Source of the DNA: Sulfitobacter sp. F26204 | Lineage (GTDB): Bacteria; Pseudomonadota; Alphaproteobacteria; Rhodobacterales; Rhodobacteraceae | Length of the DNA: 64,000 nt | Assembly: GCF_026410305.1 (NCBI RefSeq) | Contig: NZ_JAPMLQ010000008.1 | Span: 1-64,000, forward strand | Reading direction: 5' to 3' | Shown: piece by piece, positions 26,813 through 36,376 of the stretch | How positions within the stretch are numbered: position 1 is the stretch's first letter | Layout: each line of letters begins with the position of its first letter | The notes under the pieces: model-generated | Seen by the model: the letters and a program-made list of their open reading frames with translations, nothing else | The model's database searches: none | Told to the model about the DNA's origin: nothing | Made by a program: the position numbers and the translations under genes

Positions 26813-27109
26813 ATGGACCATTCTTTGCATCCCCGCCTTCCGGCGGAAGAGCTAAACGCAACCAACCTTGAAGGGGCCGCAATTTACGGCGCTGACGACG
26901 CAAAAATCGGAGATGTATCGCACTTGCACGGGTCAGGAGCGTCCGCGCAAGTTGTCGTTGATGTCGGTGGATTTCTGGGCATCGGCGCAAAGCCCGTTGG
27001 GCTTGATATGGCGCGGCTTGATTTCATGCGTGACGAAAATGGTATCGTGCATGCCACTACAGCCCTGACCAAAGATGAAGTCAAAGCACTTCCCGAGCAT
27101 CATGACTGA
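26813..27109 (+). CDS. Small PRC-barrel-like protein
   Basis: A 98-residue soluble protein with the pattern of a PRC-barrel domain: LEGAAIYGADDAKIGDVSHL, then QVVVDVGGFLGIGAKPVGLDM, then LDFMRDENGIVHATTALTKDEV. There is no signal peptide or membrane segment. GTGAGG precedes the ATG. Such small proteins are common in alphaproteobacteria and their roles are mostly unknown. It stands alone, with a dead transposase upstream and a 356-base gap downstream. Confidence 0.75.
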   Translation: MDHSLHPRLPAEELNATNLEGAAIYGADDAKIGDVSHLHGSGASAQVVVDVGGFLGIGAKPVGLDMARLDFMRDENGIVHATTALTKDEVKALPEHHD

Positions 27110-27465
27110 TACCCCATCCAAGCCCAACCGTAGAAGGATGAACCTGGTCAATATTGAATCGAGCTTATCCACTCGCGTTTGACCTGTTCGTCCGTATCGG
27201 AACAAGCCACTTCCCCACACGCCTCCCCGTCGCGCGTTGACCGGGGGGTGTGAACGTCGTCAGCGTTGAAGTTCAGGTTCGGTGAATAATAACCGCGCCC
27301 TCCACTTTGCAAATGGGATGAATCTCCTCGGTCGCGTTTTGAACCACCGGAAATGCCCGGTCGAAGACAAGGTGTAAACTTAAGATCAGGTTGTTTCCAG
27401 AATTCGTGATAGACTTACAGGAACTCCGACGACCCGACAGGAATTGGTAAAATAGAGGAAATGCT
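27110..27465. other. Intergenic region before the beta-oxidation operon
   Basis: No gene is visible. An imperfect hairpin (CACAC...CCCC pairing with GGGG...GTGTG, about 27215-27253) could end transcription of the PRC gene. The promoter of the fad operon should lie in the right half, but no clear boxes stand out. Confidence 0.4.
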
Positions 27466-29730
27466 ATGACGAGTCTGCGCGCTACCTATCTGACAAAACC
27501 AATCCAAAAATGGGCGAAGGGAGTTTTGCCTGCACTTTCGCAAACTGAAAGCGAGGCGCTTACGGCCGGTGAAGTCTGGTGGGAGGCTGAATTGTTCTCG
27601 GGCAGTCCGGATTGGTCGAAACTGCATGCGGTAAGGGCACCGAAACTCAGCGAAGAAGAGCAGGCATTCTTTGACGGACCATGCCGTGAGTTGTGCAAGA
27701 TGATCGACGATTGGGAGATCAACCAAAAAGCCGCCGACCTGCCTGCCCCCGTCTGGAAGTTTCTGCGCGACCAAAAGTTTTTCGGTATGATCATTCCGAA
27801 ATCCCATGGTGGGCTGGGCTTTTCCGCCTTTGCCCATTCGGAAATCATACGTTTCATTTCTACCCGGTCAGTGGCTGCTGCGGTGACAGTCATGGTGCCC
27901 AATTCGCTTGGCCCCGGTGAACTTCTGCACATGTTCGGCACTGATGACCAAAAAGATTATTGGCTGCCACGCCTTGCTGATGGCCGCGAACTGCCTGCAT
28001 TTGGCCTGACAAGTGCTGAGGCGGGGTCAGACGCCTCTGCCATGAAAGACGAAGGAGTAATTTGCAAAGGCCGGTGGGAAGGTAAGGAAGTCTTGGGTAT
28101 TCGGCTCAACTGGGCCAAACGCTATATCACGCTGGCGCCTGTCTGTACCGTGCTGGGCCTGGCGTTCAAACTACGCGATCCCGATGGTTTGCTGGGCGAC
28201 GAAAAAGACCTCGGCATTACCTGTGCTTTGGTGCCCACCGATCTGGACGGTGTCGAGACAGGAAAGCGCCACCTGCCTTCCTCGACCATGTTCATGAACG
28301 GGCCGACCATGGGCAAAGACGTTTTCATACCTGTAGAAAATATTGTCGGCGGGCCAGACTACGCAGGCAAAGGTTGGATGATGCTGATGTCCGCGCTCGC
28401 TGCCGGTCGTGGTATTTCTCTGCCTTCGATGGGCTGCGCTGCCATCGCCCTTTCCGCCCACACGACGGGCGCTTATACGCGCATTCGCCAACAATTCAAC
28501 CTGCCCATTGGCAAATTTGGCGGCGTGCAAGCCCGGTTAGGGCGCCTTGCTGCAGATTCATATGCGATGGACGCCGCACGGCATTTGACCTGTGCTGGTC
28601 TGGACGAAGGGCGTGCGTTGTCGGTGATTTCCGCGATCATGAAGGCCCAAGCGACCTTTAAAATGCGCGAGGCGTTGAACGATGCGATGGATGTGCATTC
28701 CGGCAAGGCAGTGATCGACGGGCCGTCAAATTATCTGCTACCGCTTTACCGCGCAGTGCCCATCGGGATCACCGTTGAAGGGGCGAACATCGTCACCCGC
28801 AGCCTGATCATCTTTGGGCAAGGGTCGATCCGTGCCCATCCCCACATGCTCGACAATATGATGGCCCTGCAGGAAAAAGACTCGGAAAAATCGCTGGAGA
28901 TGTTTGACAAGAGCCTGTGGGCCCATATCGGTCACACCACGAAAACCCTATTCCGTGCATGGGGCCGTGCACTGACCGGCGGGCGGTTCGCACCGGCACC
29001 CGATGCGGGCAAAGCAACGCAGATCTACCGCCAGCTTTCGCGCTGGTCCGCGGCCTATGCCCTGACGGCTGATTTCTGCTTTCTCACGCTTGGCGGTGCA
29101 CTCAAACGCAAAGAAATGATTTCAGCGCGGATGGGGGACGTCTTGTCAGAGATGTACATTCTGTCCGCAGCACTAAAGCGCTGGGAGGATGAAGGCCGTC
29201 AAGAAGCTGATCTGCCGGTGTTGAACTATGCCGCTGCGGAGGCTTTCAAACGCATCCAGACGGCGCTGGACGACGTTATTGTGAATCTACCTGCCCGCTG
29301 GGCTGCGTGGGTGTTGCGGTTCCTGACGTGGCCTGCTGGCACAGAGCGTGGGCCAAATGATCGCCTGATCGCAGAGTGCAGCGATCTGCTCTATCACCCT
29401 TCCGAAACGCGCGATCGGATCGTTGGCACTGTGCACCAGGGCTGCGACCGCAACGGCGTGTTGTTACTCAACCGTTGCTACGCAAAAGTGACCGCGATGG
29501 AACCAGTGACGAAGCGTTTGCGCGATGCCAAGAAAACGCCACAACAGGCCTTGGAGGCGGGCATTCTGAGCGATGCTGAAATGAAAGACATCAACGAAAT
29601 GAACGAATTGATTTCCCAGGTGATCGCTGTCGACGAATACACACCCGAAGAATTGGCCGCCCTGTTCCCCGACAAGAGATCAGAACGGCACAAAGACCGT
29701 AACGCAATTCCCAAGGAGGCCGCAGAATGA
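27466..29730 (+). CDS. Acyl-CoA dehydrogenase, FadE type
   Basis: A 754-residue protein, close to the long FadE class (about 810 in E. coli) and far longer than ordinary 390-residue acyl-CoA dehydrogenases. It has the FAD-binding core (LPAFGLTSAEAGSDASAM, GRGISLPSMGCAA) and the substrate-loop region YRAVPIGITVEGANIVTRSL, followed by the FadE-specific C-terminal domain. It catalyses the first oxidation step of fatty acid beta-oxidation. AGAGGAA precedes the ATG. The next gene starts 4 bases before its stop, so it leads a four-gene operon. Confidence 0.9.
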   Translation: MTSLRATYLTKPIQKWAKGVLPALSQTESEALTAGEVWWEAELFSGSPDWSKLHAVRAPKLSEEEQAFFDGPCRELCKMIDDWEINQKAADLPAPVWKFLRDQKFFGMIIPKSHGGLGFSAFAHSEIIRFISTRSVAAAVTVMVPNSLGPGELLHMFGTDDQKDYWLPRLADGRELPAFGLTSAEAGSDASAMKDEGVICKGRWEGKEVLGIRLNWAKRYITLAPVCTVLGLAFKLRDPDGLLGDEKDLGITCALVPTDLDGVETGKRHLPSSTMFMNGPTMGKDVFIPVENIVGGPDYAGKGWMMLMSALAAGRGISLPSMGCAAIALSAHTTGAYTRIRQQFNLPIGKFGGVQARLGRLAADSYAMDAARHLTCAGLDEGRALSVISAIMKAQATFKMREALNDAMDVHSGKAVIDGPSNYLLPLYRAVPIGITVEGANIVTRSLIIFGQGSIRAHPHMLDNMMALQEKDSEKSLEMFDKSLWAHIGHTTKTLFRAWGRALTGGRFAPAPDAGKATQIYRQLSRWSAAYALTADFCFLTLGGALKRKEMISARMGDVLSEMYILSAALKRWEDEGRQEADLPVLNYAAAEAFKRIQTALDDVIVNLPARWAAWVLRFLTWPAGTERGPNDRLIAECSDLLYHPSETRDRIVGTVHQGCDRNGVLLLNRCYAKVTAMEPVTKRLRDAKKTPQQALEAGILSDAEMKDINEMNELISQVIAVDEYTPEELAALFPDKRSERHKDRNAIPKEAAE

Positions 29731-31022
29731 GCAATGCCAAAAATCAGCGCGTGTTCCTGGTGGATGGCGCACGCACCCCGTTCCTAAAAGCGCGAAGCGG
29801 GCCGGGGCCGTTCACGCCTGTCGATCTGGCCGTTCAATGTGGACGTCCATTGTTGGCGCGCCAGCGGTTTGACCCGACCCTGTTCGATCTGGTGATCCTG
29901 GGTTGCGTGAACGTGATTGCCGACGAGATGAACCCGGCACGCGTTGCCGCCCTGCGATTGGGACTGGGCGAAGATATGGTCGCATTTACCGTGCAGATCA
30001 ATTGTGGTTCAGGCATGCAAAGCATCGACACCGCCTACAGATATATCCGCGACGGCAGCCATCAGATGATTCTTGCAGGCGGTGCCGAAGCGCTCAGTCA
30101 TGCGCCTTTGACGCTGCGCCAGTCTGCGGTTGAATGGTTCGGGCAGATGAATGCGGCCAAGGGGCCGCTGGCGCAGGCCCGCGCCATGGCCGGGATCAAA
30201 GCAGAATTCTTTAAACCCGTCATCGGGCTGGAACGGGGCCTGACCGACCCCATTACCGAGCTGAACATGGGCCAGACCGCGGAAGTGCTGGCACATCGCT
30301 TCAACATTGATCGAAAGGCGGCAGATGCCTACGCAATGGAAAGCCACCATCGCCTTGCCGCCGCGCAACAGGACGGCACGCTTGAACACGAACTCATGCC
30401 CGCTTTTGATCGCGATGGCACGGTTTATGATCACGATGACGGCGTGCGTCCCGACAGCGATATGGAAGGGCTGGCCAAACCAAAGCCGGTGTTCGAACCG
30501 CCGTATGGGAAAGTAACCGCAGGCAATTCCAGCCAGATCACCGACGGGGCCAGTTGGTGCATCATCGCGTCGGAACATGCGGTCGATGAACACAAGCTGG
30601 AACCCCTGGCAGAGATCAAGGATAGCGAATGGGCGGCGCTTGACCCGTCCATCATGGGGCTGGGTCCTGTGATGGCCTCCACACCAATCGTCCAGCGACA
30701 TGGCTTGGGGATCGAGGACATCGATCTGTGGGAGCTGAACGAAGCCTTTGCCGCACAGGTGTTGTCCTGCCTGGCAGCATGGCAGGACGCGGATTTCTGT
30801 GGTGAGGTCCTTGGTCTGAAAGGCACCTTCGGGCGGATTGACCGCGACCAGCTCAACGTTGACGGCGGTGCCATATCGCTGGGCCATCCCGTCGGGACCA
30901 GCGGCAACCGGATTGTGCTGCACCTTGCAAATGCGATGAAAAAACGCGGTGCCAAACGCGGCATTACCACCGAATGCATCGGCGGTGGTCTGGGTGGTGC
31001 AATGTTGCTGGAGGCAGTGTGA
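29727..31022 (+). CDS. 3-ketoacyl-CoA thiolase / acetyl-CoA acyltransferase (FadA/FadI-like)
   Basis: A 431-residue thiolase. The nucleophilic Cys is in VQINCGSGMQSIDTAYRYI (about residue 92), the His in LWELNEAFAAQVLSC and GGAISLGHPVGTSGNRI, and the second Cys in TTECIGGGLGGAM near the end. This is the FadI-type wording rather than a biosynthetic thiolase. It releases acetyl-CoA in each beta-oxidation cycle. It is overlapped by fadE before (ATGA) and by the multifunctional gene after (TGATG). Confidence 0.9.
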   Translation: MSNAKNQRVFLVDGARTPFLKARSGPGPFTPVDLAVQCGRPLLARQRFDPTLFDLVILGCVNVIADEMNPARVAALRLGLGEDMVAFTVQINCGSGMQSIDTAYRYIRDGSHQMILAGGAEALSHAPLTLRQSAVEWFGQMNAAKGPLAQARAMAGIKAEFFKPVIGLERGLTDPITELNMGQTAEVLAHRFNIDRKAADAYAMESHHRLAAAQQDGTLEHELMPAFDRDGTVYDHDDGVRPDSDMEGLAKPKPVFEPPYGKVTAGNSSQITDGASWCIIASEHAVDEHKLEPLAEIKDSEWAALDPSIMGLGPVMASTPIVQRHGLGIEDIDLWELNEAFAAQVLSCLAAWQDADFCGEVLGLKGTFGRIDRDQLNVDGGAISLGHPVGTSGNRIVLHLANAMKKRGAKRGITTECIGGGLGGAMLLEAV

Positions 31023-33097
31023 TGACCGGATATGTTCTGCAACATCTGGGCGAGACGAAGTTGGAACTGGGCCCCTCGGGCGTAGGCGATGGCCATTGGC
31101 GCACCGGGCGTGACGGCGACGACATTTTGTGGCTCGTGCTCGATAAAAGAGGCACCGGCACCAACACGATTTCAGAGGACGTGATCAGGGAATTGGATGC
31201 GCATATCGCAGCGGCACAGAAGGAAGTGCCCAAGGCATTGGTAATCCGATCTGCCAAACAATCCGGCTTTGCCGCAGGGGCGGACATCACCAGTTTTGAT
31301 GCGATGTCGGATGTCGGGGCCGCCAACCTTTTGAAACAAGGACATGACGTGCTGGACCGGATAGAGGGCCTGCCCTGCCCGACCGTCTGCGTGGTACACG
31401 GTGCCGCATTGGGTGCGGGGTTCGAACTGGCATTGGCCTGTGATTATCGCATCGCGGTAGACGGCGCATCCTTCGCCTTTCCCGAAGTGCAACTAGGCTT
31501 GCACCCCGGCCTTGGTGGGACGTTCCGCCTGCCTGCGTTGATTGATCCGACTGAGGCAATGACACTGATGCTGACAGGCAAGACCGCCTATACCAAACAC
31601 GCCAGATCGCTGGGCATTGCCGATCAGATTGTCGAGGAACGCCATGTCGCTGCCGCCGTGCAAGACGCCGTAGATGGCAAGATGACCAAGCAGGAACAAG
31701 GACTTAAAGCGCGTGCACTAGGGTTCGAAGCGGCGCGCAGTCTGGTCGCGCGTCAGATGCGCAGCCAGACGGAACAAAAGGCGCCAAAAGAACACTATCC
31801 TGCTCCGCATGCACTGATCGAACTTTGGGAAGAACACGGCGACGACCGCAGCGATATGCAGCGTGGCGAGATTGCCAGTTTTGCAAAACTGCTTGAAACG
31901 GACACCTCGAAAAACCTGCGCCGGGTGTTTTTCCTGCGTCAGAAATTGAAAGACGCCGGAAGGGGCGAGGACGACATTGCCCATGTGCACGTGATTGGTG
32001 CCGGAGCCATGGGTTCCGAAATTGCCGCAATGGCCGCCATCAAAGGCAAACGGGTCACGTTGAGCGATGTGGCAACCGATCCGCTGGGCTGTGCAATGAA
32101 ACAAGCGGTGCAAATCTGCAAGAACAAACACCTGAGCCGTATAGAGACCCGCGATGCGCTGGATCGGTTGATGCCTGACCCGCAAGGCTATGGCATCGGG
32201 CGTGCCGATTTGGTGATCGAGGCAGCACCGGAAAAGATGGACCTCAAGGAAAAGATATATAGTGGCCTGAAAGGCAAGATGAAGGCGGATGCGATTCTTG
32301 CCTCCAACACCTCCAGTCTGTCGGTGGATGAACTGACAAAATACGCCCCGGCCAAGACACGGTTTGCGGGGCTGCATTTCCTCAACCCGGTTTCAAAGAT
32401 CGATCTGGTCGAGGTTGTCAAAGGCGATGCAACCAATGCCAGAACGCTGAATAGGCTTGCGGTGTTCTGTGGCGCAATTGGCAAACTGCCTGCTACCGTC
32501 GGGGACTATCCCGGTTTCGTCGTTAACCGTGCGCTGACCCCATATCTGATGGAAGCCATGGTGCTGATGGAAGAAGGGGTGACCAAGGAGGTTATCGACA
32601 CAGCCGCACTGCAATTCGGTATGCCAATGGGGCCGGTGACGCTGGCCGATCAGGTGGGACTGGACATAGGCCTTCATGTGGCTGAATCACTGCGTGACAA
32701 TCTTGAAAAACCTTTGGCGACTATCTCTGCTGTGCTGCGCAAGAAGATTGATGATGGTGATCTGGGCCGAAAGTCCGGCAAGGGCTTTTATGAGTGGGCA
32801 GACGGTACACCACATCCTGACGCTGATATGGTCGAGGCGCCGCAGGATTTGACTGATCGCTTGATCCTGCCGATGCTGGACGCCTGTGTCGAAGTGTTGC
32901 GGCGAGGCGTGGCGGAAAGCGAAGACCAGATTGATGGCGCGATGATCTTTGCAACGGGATGGGCCCCATTTCGTGGCGGGCCAATGCACTATGCCCGCAG
33001 CCGTGGCATTGACGATATCATCTTGCGCCTGAAAGAGCTGGAAAAGGCGCACGGCCCCCGCTTTACCCCTGATGAAGGCTGGCAAGCCCTTGGTTGA
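31022..33097 (+). CDS. Bifunctional enoyl-CoA hydratase / 3-hydroxyacyl-CoA dehydrogenase (FadJ/FadB-like)
   Basis: A 691-residue protein. The N-terminal crotonase domain has the oxyanion pieces SGFAAGADITSFD and HGAALGAGFELALACDYRI with the catalytic Glu region FPEVQLGLHPGLGGT. The C-terminal dehydrogenase begins with the NAD motif VIGAGAMGSEIA (about residue 325) and has LHFLNPVSKIDLVEVV and GDYPGFVVNRALTPYL. It does two middle steps of beta-oxidation. The start at 31022 overlaps the thiolase stop; an upstream in-frame start at 30974 would lie inside the thiolase gene. The last 26 bases overlap the next gene. Confidence 0.9.
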   Translation: MTGYVLQHLGETKLELGPSGVGDGHWRTGRDGDDILWLVLDKRGTGTNTISEDVIRELDAHIAAAQKEVPKALVIRSAKQSGFAAGADITSFDAMSDVGAANLLKQGHDVLDRIEGLPCPTVCVVHGAALGAGFELALACDYRIAVDGASFAFPEVQLGLHPGLGGTFRLPALIDPTEAMTLMLTGKTAYTKHARSLGIADQIVEERHVAAAVQDAVDGKMTKQEQGLKARALGFEAARSLVARQMRSQTEQKAPKEHYPAPHALIELWEEHGDDRSDMQRGEIASFAKLLETDTSKNLRRVFFLRQKLKDAGRGEDDIAHVHVIGAGAMGSEIAAMAAIKGKRVTLSDVATDPLGCAMKQAVQICKNKHLSRIETRDALDRLMPDPQGYGIGRADLVIEAAPEKMDLKEKIYSGLKGKMKADAILASNTSSLSVDELTKYAPAKTRFAGLHFLNPVSKIDLVEVVKGDATNARTLNRLAVFCGAIGKLPATVGDYPGFVVNRALTPYLMEAMVLMEEGVTKEVIDTAALQFGMPMGPVTLADQVGLDIGLHVAESLRDNLEKPLATISAVLRKKIDDGDLGRKSGKGFYEWADGTPHPDADMVEAPQDLTDRLILPMLDACVEVLRRGVAESEDQIDGAMIFATGWAPFRGGPMHYARSRGIDDIILRLKELEKAHGPRFTPDEGWQALG

Positions 33098-34946
33098 AGG
33101 GCCGCAAATATTCACCGATGCATGTGCGATGGCGCGCGCGATATTTGATCGTGTGGGTGGCGAGATACGTCTTGCCTTGCCCCTTGGCCTTGGCAAACCC
33201 GTCACATTGGTCAATGCCCTGACCCGTGCCGCCGTCAACGACCCTTCATTGCGCCTGTCAATTTTTACAGCCTTGACGCTGGAACGCCCGAACCCCGGCT
33301 CGGACATCGAAAAGCGGTTTCTGAATCCTGCAATGGATCGCCTCTTCGGGCGCTACCCCGCGCTGCTTTATGCCGATTTGATCAAGGGCGACGGACTGCC
33401 TGATAACATCGAAGTCTCAGAATTCTTTTTTCAGGCGGGCGCATGGATGGGCAACAACTATGCCCAACAACACTACATTTCTGCGAACTACACCCACGCC
33501 CGCGACGTGTTGATCGCGCAAAAGCCCAACGTGCTGGCGCAACTGATGCCCCGCCATGGGGACCGTGTCAGCCTGTCGTGCAACACTGACATATCTGTGG
33601 ACCTGTTCGATATGCGACGCGCGGGGAAAATGGACTTTATCGCGGTAGGCGAGTTGAACGATGCTTTGCCTTTCATGTCTGGAGGCGCAGAGTTAGAATC
33701 CACCGAATTGGAAATGATGCTGGAGCCAGCTGAACAGTTCGAGCTGTTTTCCGCTGTCCGCCGCCCGGTGTCACACGCGCAGCACGCCATTGGCCTACAT
33801 GTCGCACGACTGGTTCCAGACGGGGGCACCTTGCAAATTGGGATCGGCGCAATTGGCGATGCCGTCGCAAACGCGCTGATAAAGCGCGATAGCGTTGCCT
33901 TGGACCAAGTTTGGGACGACGCGCCATTTCCACTGAGGGGAAATGGTACAGGTGCTTTCAAGGCCGGGTTGTACGGCGTCACTGAAATGCTTGTCGGTGG
34001 ACTTCTTGCGCTATTCGAGGCTGGGATCATCAAGCGCAAAGTGGATGGCGCAGCGATCCATGCCGGATTCTTTGTCGAAGCGCGCGACATGTATGAACGT
34101 CTGCGTGCGATGGATCCTGAAGAGCGCGCCAAGATTGCCATGATGCCCGTTAGTTTCACAAATGCGCTATATGGCGATGAACGGGAAAAACGGACAGCAC
34201 GCGATCAGGCTCGTTTCGTCAACAGCGCGATGCAAGTCAGCCTGCTGGGGGATGTAATGTCGGATTCCGCCAAACCAGGGCAGGTCGTCAGTGGCGTGGG
34301 CGGGCAGTTCAACTTTATCGAACAGGCCTTTGCACTTGAGAATGGCCGTGCCATCCTGACCCTGCCTGCCACGCGGCGCTCCGGCGGCAGCGTCACATCG
34401 AACATCGTCTGGCAATTGCCATTAACCACCGTTCCACGCCACATGCGCGATATCGTGGTGACGCAATATGGTGCCGCTGATTTACGCGGACAAACCGATG
34501 AAGAGGTGATCAAACGCCTGATCGCAATCGCAGATAGCCGGTTTCAGCAGGGCTTGCTGAATACGGCGAAAAAGGCGGGCAAAGTTTCCGCTGATTATCA
34601 GATCCCCTTTGTACATCAAAACAACACGTCAGAGGCTCTCGAACATTGGCTGGCACCGCACCGAATTAACCTTTTGCCGGACTTCCCTTTTGGCACAGAT
34701 TTTGATCGAATAGAACAGGTGCTGCTGCCCGCCCTGTCTCTGTTAGGCAATGCCGCCGCGAATATGCGACACCTTGCGGCGTTGATTTGGGCATCCATGA
34801 CGCTACCCGCGCATCCGGATGAATCTGCCGCTATGAAGCGCATGGGATACGATGCCGCCTCAAGATGGTCAGCGCCTTTGCAAGCGCGTGCATTGCGCGG
34901 TGCACTGCGTGTGCATGTTCAGGAACAATCGATTGAGCAGCAATGA
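33072..34946 (+). CDS. Acetyl-CoA hydrolase/transferase family protein
   Basis: A 624-residue protein of the acetyl-CoA hydrolase / CoA-transferase family. Segments include GGTLQIGIGAIGDAVANAL at about residue 253 and, in the C-terminal half, VVSGVGGQFNFIEQAFAL and PATRRSGGSVTSNIVW, followed by VTQYGAADLRGQTDEEVI, a typical ending for the family. It may move CoA between acetate and other short acids or hydrolyse acetyl-CoA. Its 26-base overlap with the hydratase/dehydrogenase gene ties it to fatty acid breakdown, perhaps to release excess acetyl-CoA. The protein is some 100 residues longer than the usual 500-residue member. Confidence 0.82.
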   Translation: MKAGKPLVEGPQIFTDACAMARAIFDRVGGEIRLALPLGLGKPVTLVNALTRAAVNDPSLRLSIFTALTLERPNPGSDIEKRFLNPAMDRLFGRYPALLYADLIKGDGLPDNIEVSEFFFQAGAWMGNNYAQQHYISANYTHARDVLIAQKPNVLAQLMPRHGDRVSLSCNTDISVDLFDMRRAGKMDFIAVGELNDALPFMSGGAELESTELEMMLEPAEQFELFSAVRRPVSHAQHAIGLHVARLVPDGGTLQIGIGAIGDAVANALIKRDSVALDQVWDDAPFPLRGNGTGAFKAGLYGVTEMLVGGLLALFEAGIIKRKVDGAAIHAGFFVEARDMYERLRAMDPEERAKIAMMPVSFTNALYGDEREKRTARDQARFVNSAMQVSLLGDVMSDSAKPGQVVSGVGGQFNFIEQAFALENGRAILTLPATRRSGGSVTSNIVWQLPLTTVPRHMRDIVVTQYGAADLRGQTDEEVIKRLIAIADSRFQQGLLNTAKKAGKVSADYQIPFVHQNNTSEALEHWLAPHRINLLPDFPFGTDFDRIEQVLLPALSLLGNAAANMRHLAALIWASMTLPAHPDESAAMKRMGYDAASRWSAPLQARALRGALRVHVQEQSIEQQ

Positions 34947-35171
34947 CTTTACATTTCTCAGGTCGGCCCGTCCGGTCGTGCCATTTTAAGTTTCCACGCG
35001 CCACAAACGGATTGAGTCGCTATTTGGAACCCTCCGTTGCGGATGCAGTCACTGTGCAGTATCATCGGCCAACAGAGTATTCGCGCCAAACTTACTTTCG
35101 AATTATGGCACTCTCTGCGTTTGCCATCAGAACTATCCGACACTCTCGATAGGCAAGAGGAGGCACTCAAA

Positions 35172-35873
35172 TTGGACTCGATCTATTGCGGGCCACCTCC
35201 GCTGCCCGAAGATCTTTGGTCAAGCTGGAACCTTGATCCGCTTCTTCTTGCTACACTGATCGGCATGACAATCCTATTTCGGCGCGCACCCTCAGGGCTT
35301 GCGGCAGTCGCGATTTTAGCCGTGGCTTTCGTCTCGCCACTTTGTGCGCTTTCTTCGGCATTGTTTTCGGCGCGGGTGGTTCATCATGTTCTGCTTATCG
35401 CGGCCGCAGCGCCGCTGCTGGCAATGGCGCTGCGCAGGCAACCGTCCCATGGGATTGCCCTACCCTTTGTAGCATCTGCGTTGGTCCTTTGGGGGTGGCA
35501 CCACCCTGTGGCATATGACCTGGCCCTCGCAAATGTCGCGGTTTACTGGTTGATGCAAATCAGCCTTTTGACAAGTGCCGTTTGGTTCTGGCGCACTGTA
35601 CTCAGGTCAGACAACGTACCTGTGGAACGTCTGGTATATGTCGTCGCCTGCTTTGCACAGATGGGGATGCTGGGTGCGCTCCTTACCTTCGCGCCGAACG
35701 CGCTTTATGCCGCTCATGCCTTTGCCCCGCTTGATTGGGGGCTGACCCCATTGAGGGATCAACAGTTTGGCGGGCTCATCATGTGGGTGCCAGCAGGTAT
35801 CCCCTATGCTGTGGCAGCCACGCTATTGGCGCGGCGTAGCTGGTCGCGCCTTGCAGGCGGTGCAGCGTGCTAG
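35172..35873 (+). CDS. CtaG/CaaG-type cytochrome oxidase assembly membrane protein
   Basis: A 233-residue integral membrane protein. I place the start at the TTG at 35172 because AAGAGGAGG lies at 35156-35164; an upstream in-frame ATG at 35037 has no ribosome site. Motifs include SAR-VVHHVLLIAAAAPLLAMALR, LWGWHHPVAYDLAL, and the late DQQFGGLIMWVPAG, which is diagnostic of the caa3-type CtaG family (DUF1404-like). Such proteins aid assembly of haem-copper oxidases. Its stop overlaps the start of the next gene, and the oxidase subunits lie downstream. Confidence 0.85.
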   Translation: MDSIYCGPPPLPEDLWSSWNLDPLLLATLIGMTILFRRAPSGLAAVAILAVAFVSPLCALSSALFSARVVHHVLLIAAAAPLLAMALRRQPSHGIALPFVASALVLWGWHHPVAYDLALANVAVYWLMQISLLTSAVWFWRTVLRSDNVPVERLVYVVACFAQMGMLGALLTFAPNALYAAHAFAPLDWGLTPLRDQQFGGLIMWVPAGIPYAVAATLLARRSWSRLAGGAAC

Positions 35874-36376
35874 ATTGGCTGATTTCGACGATACCGCTTT
35901 TCAAGATCGTTCACATTGCCGCTCTGGCAATATGGTGCGGTGGTCTACTTGCGCTGCCTGTGATGCTGGCGCGGCACGATCCTAATGGGACGCTGGACGA
36001 TTATCGCATCATCCGCCACGCGACTCATACTACCTATACGCTTTGTGTCACACCAGCAGCAGTCATCGCCGTGATCGCGGGAACCTGGTTGATATTCTTA
36101 CGTGAAGCCTTTGTCCCTTGGCTGTTCGCCAAGCTTGCATTTGTGGCGCTGCTTGTGGTTGCCCATGCCTGGATCGGTCATATCGTCGCAAAGATCGCAG
36201 AGCAGCCGGGTTTTCACCAACCGCCCCGGCCGATTTTTCCGATTTTCGCCGTTCTTGTGCCTATCGTGGCAATCTTGACACTCGTCCTGGCCAAACCGGT
36301 ACTAAATGGGAATGTCTTCCCGGATTGGTTGCTGGTTCCAAGAAATGGTCAGCTTCCCTTCGAGGTGCCGAGTTGA
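35867..36376 (+). CDS. CopD/HemJ-like integral membrane protein
   Basis: A 169-residue protein with four membrane helices. The first contains KIVHIAALAIWCGGLLALPVML, like CopD and HemJ proteins, where the His binds haem or copper. A central helix has IAGTWLIFLREAFVPWLFAKLAFVALLVVAHAWIGH. It overlaps ctaG by 7 bases and lies before oxidase subunit II, so a role in haem or copper supply to the oxidase is likely. Its 3' end overlaps, tail to tail, the antisense DUF2231 gene by 28 bases. Confidence 0.72.
   Translation: MLDWLISTIPLFKIVHIAALAIWCGGLLALPVMLARHDPNGTLDDYRIIRHATHTTYTLCVTPAAVIAVIAGTWLIFLREAFVPWLFAKLAFVALLVVAHAWIGHIVAKIAEQPGFHQPPRPIFPIFAVLVPIVAILTLVLAKPVLNGNVFPDWLLVPRNGQLPFEVPS

Noticed and set aside
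34943..35152. 69-codon open frame overlapping the acetyl-CoA hydrolase stop by ATGA
   Set aside because: The peptide has no coherent fold pattern or good composition, and the better start for CtaG (TTG at 35172 with AAGAGGAGG) follows it.
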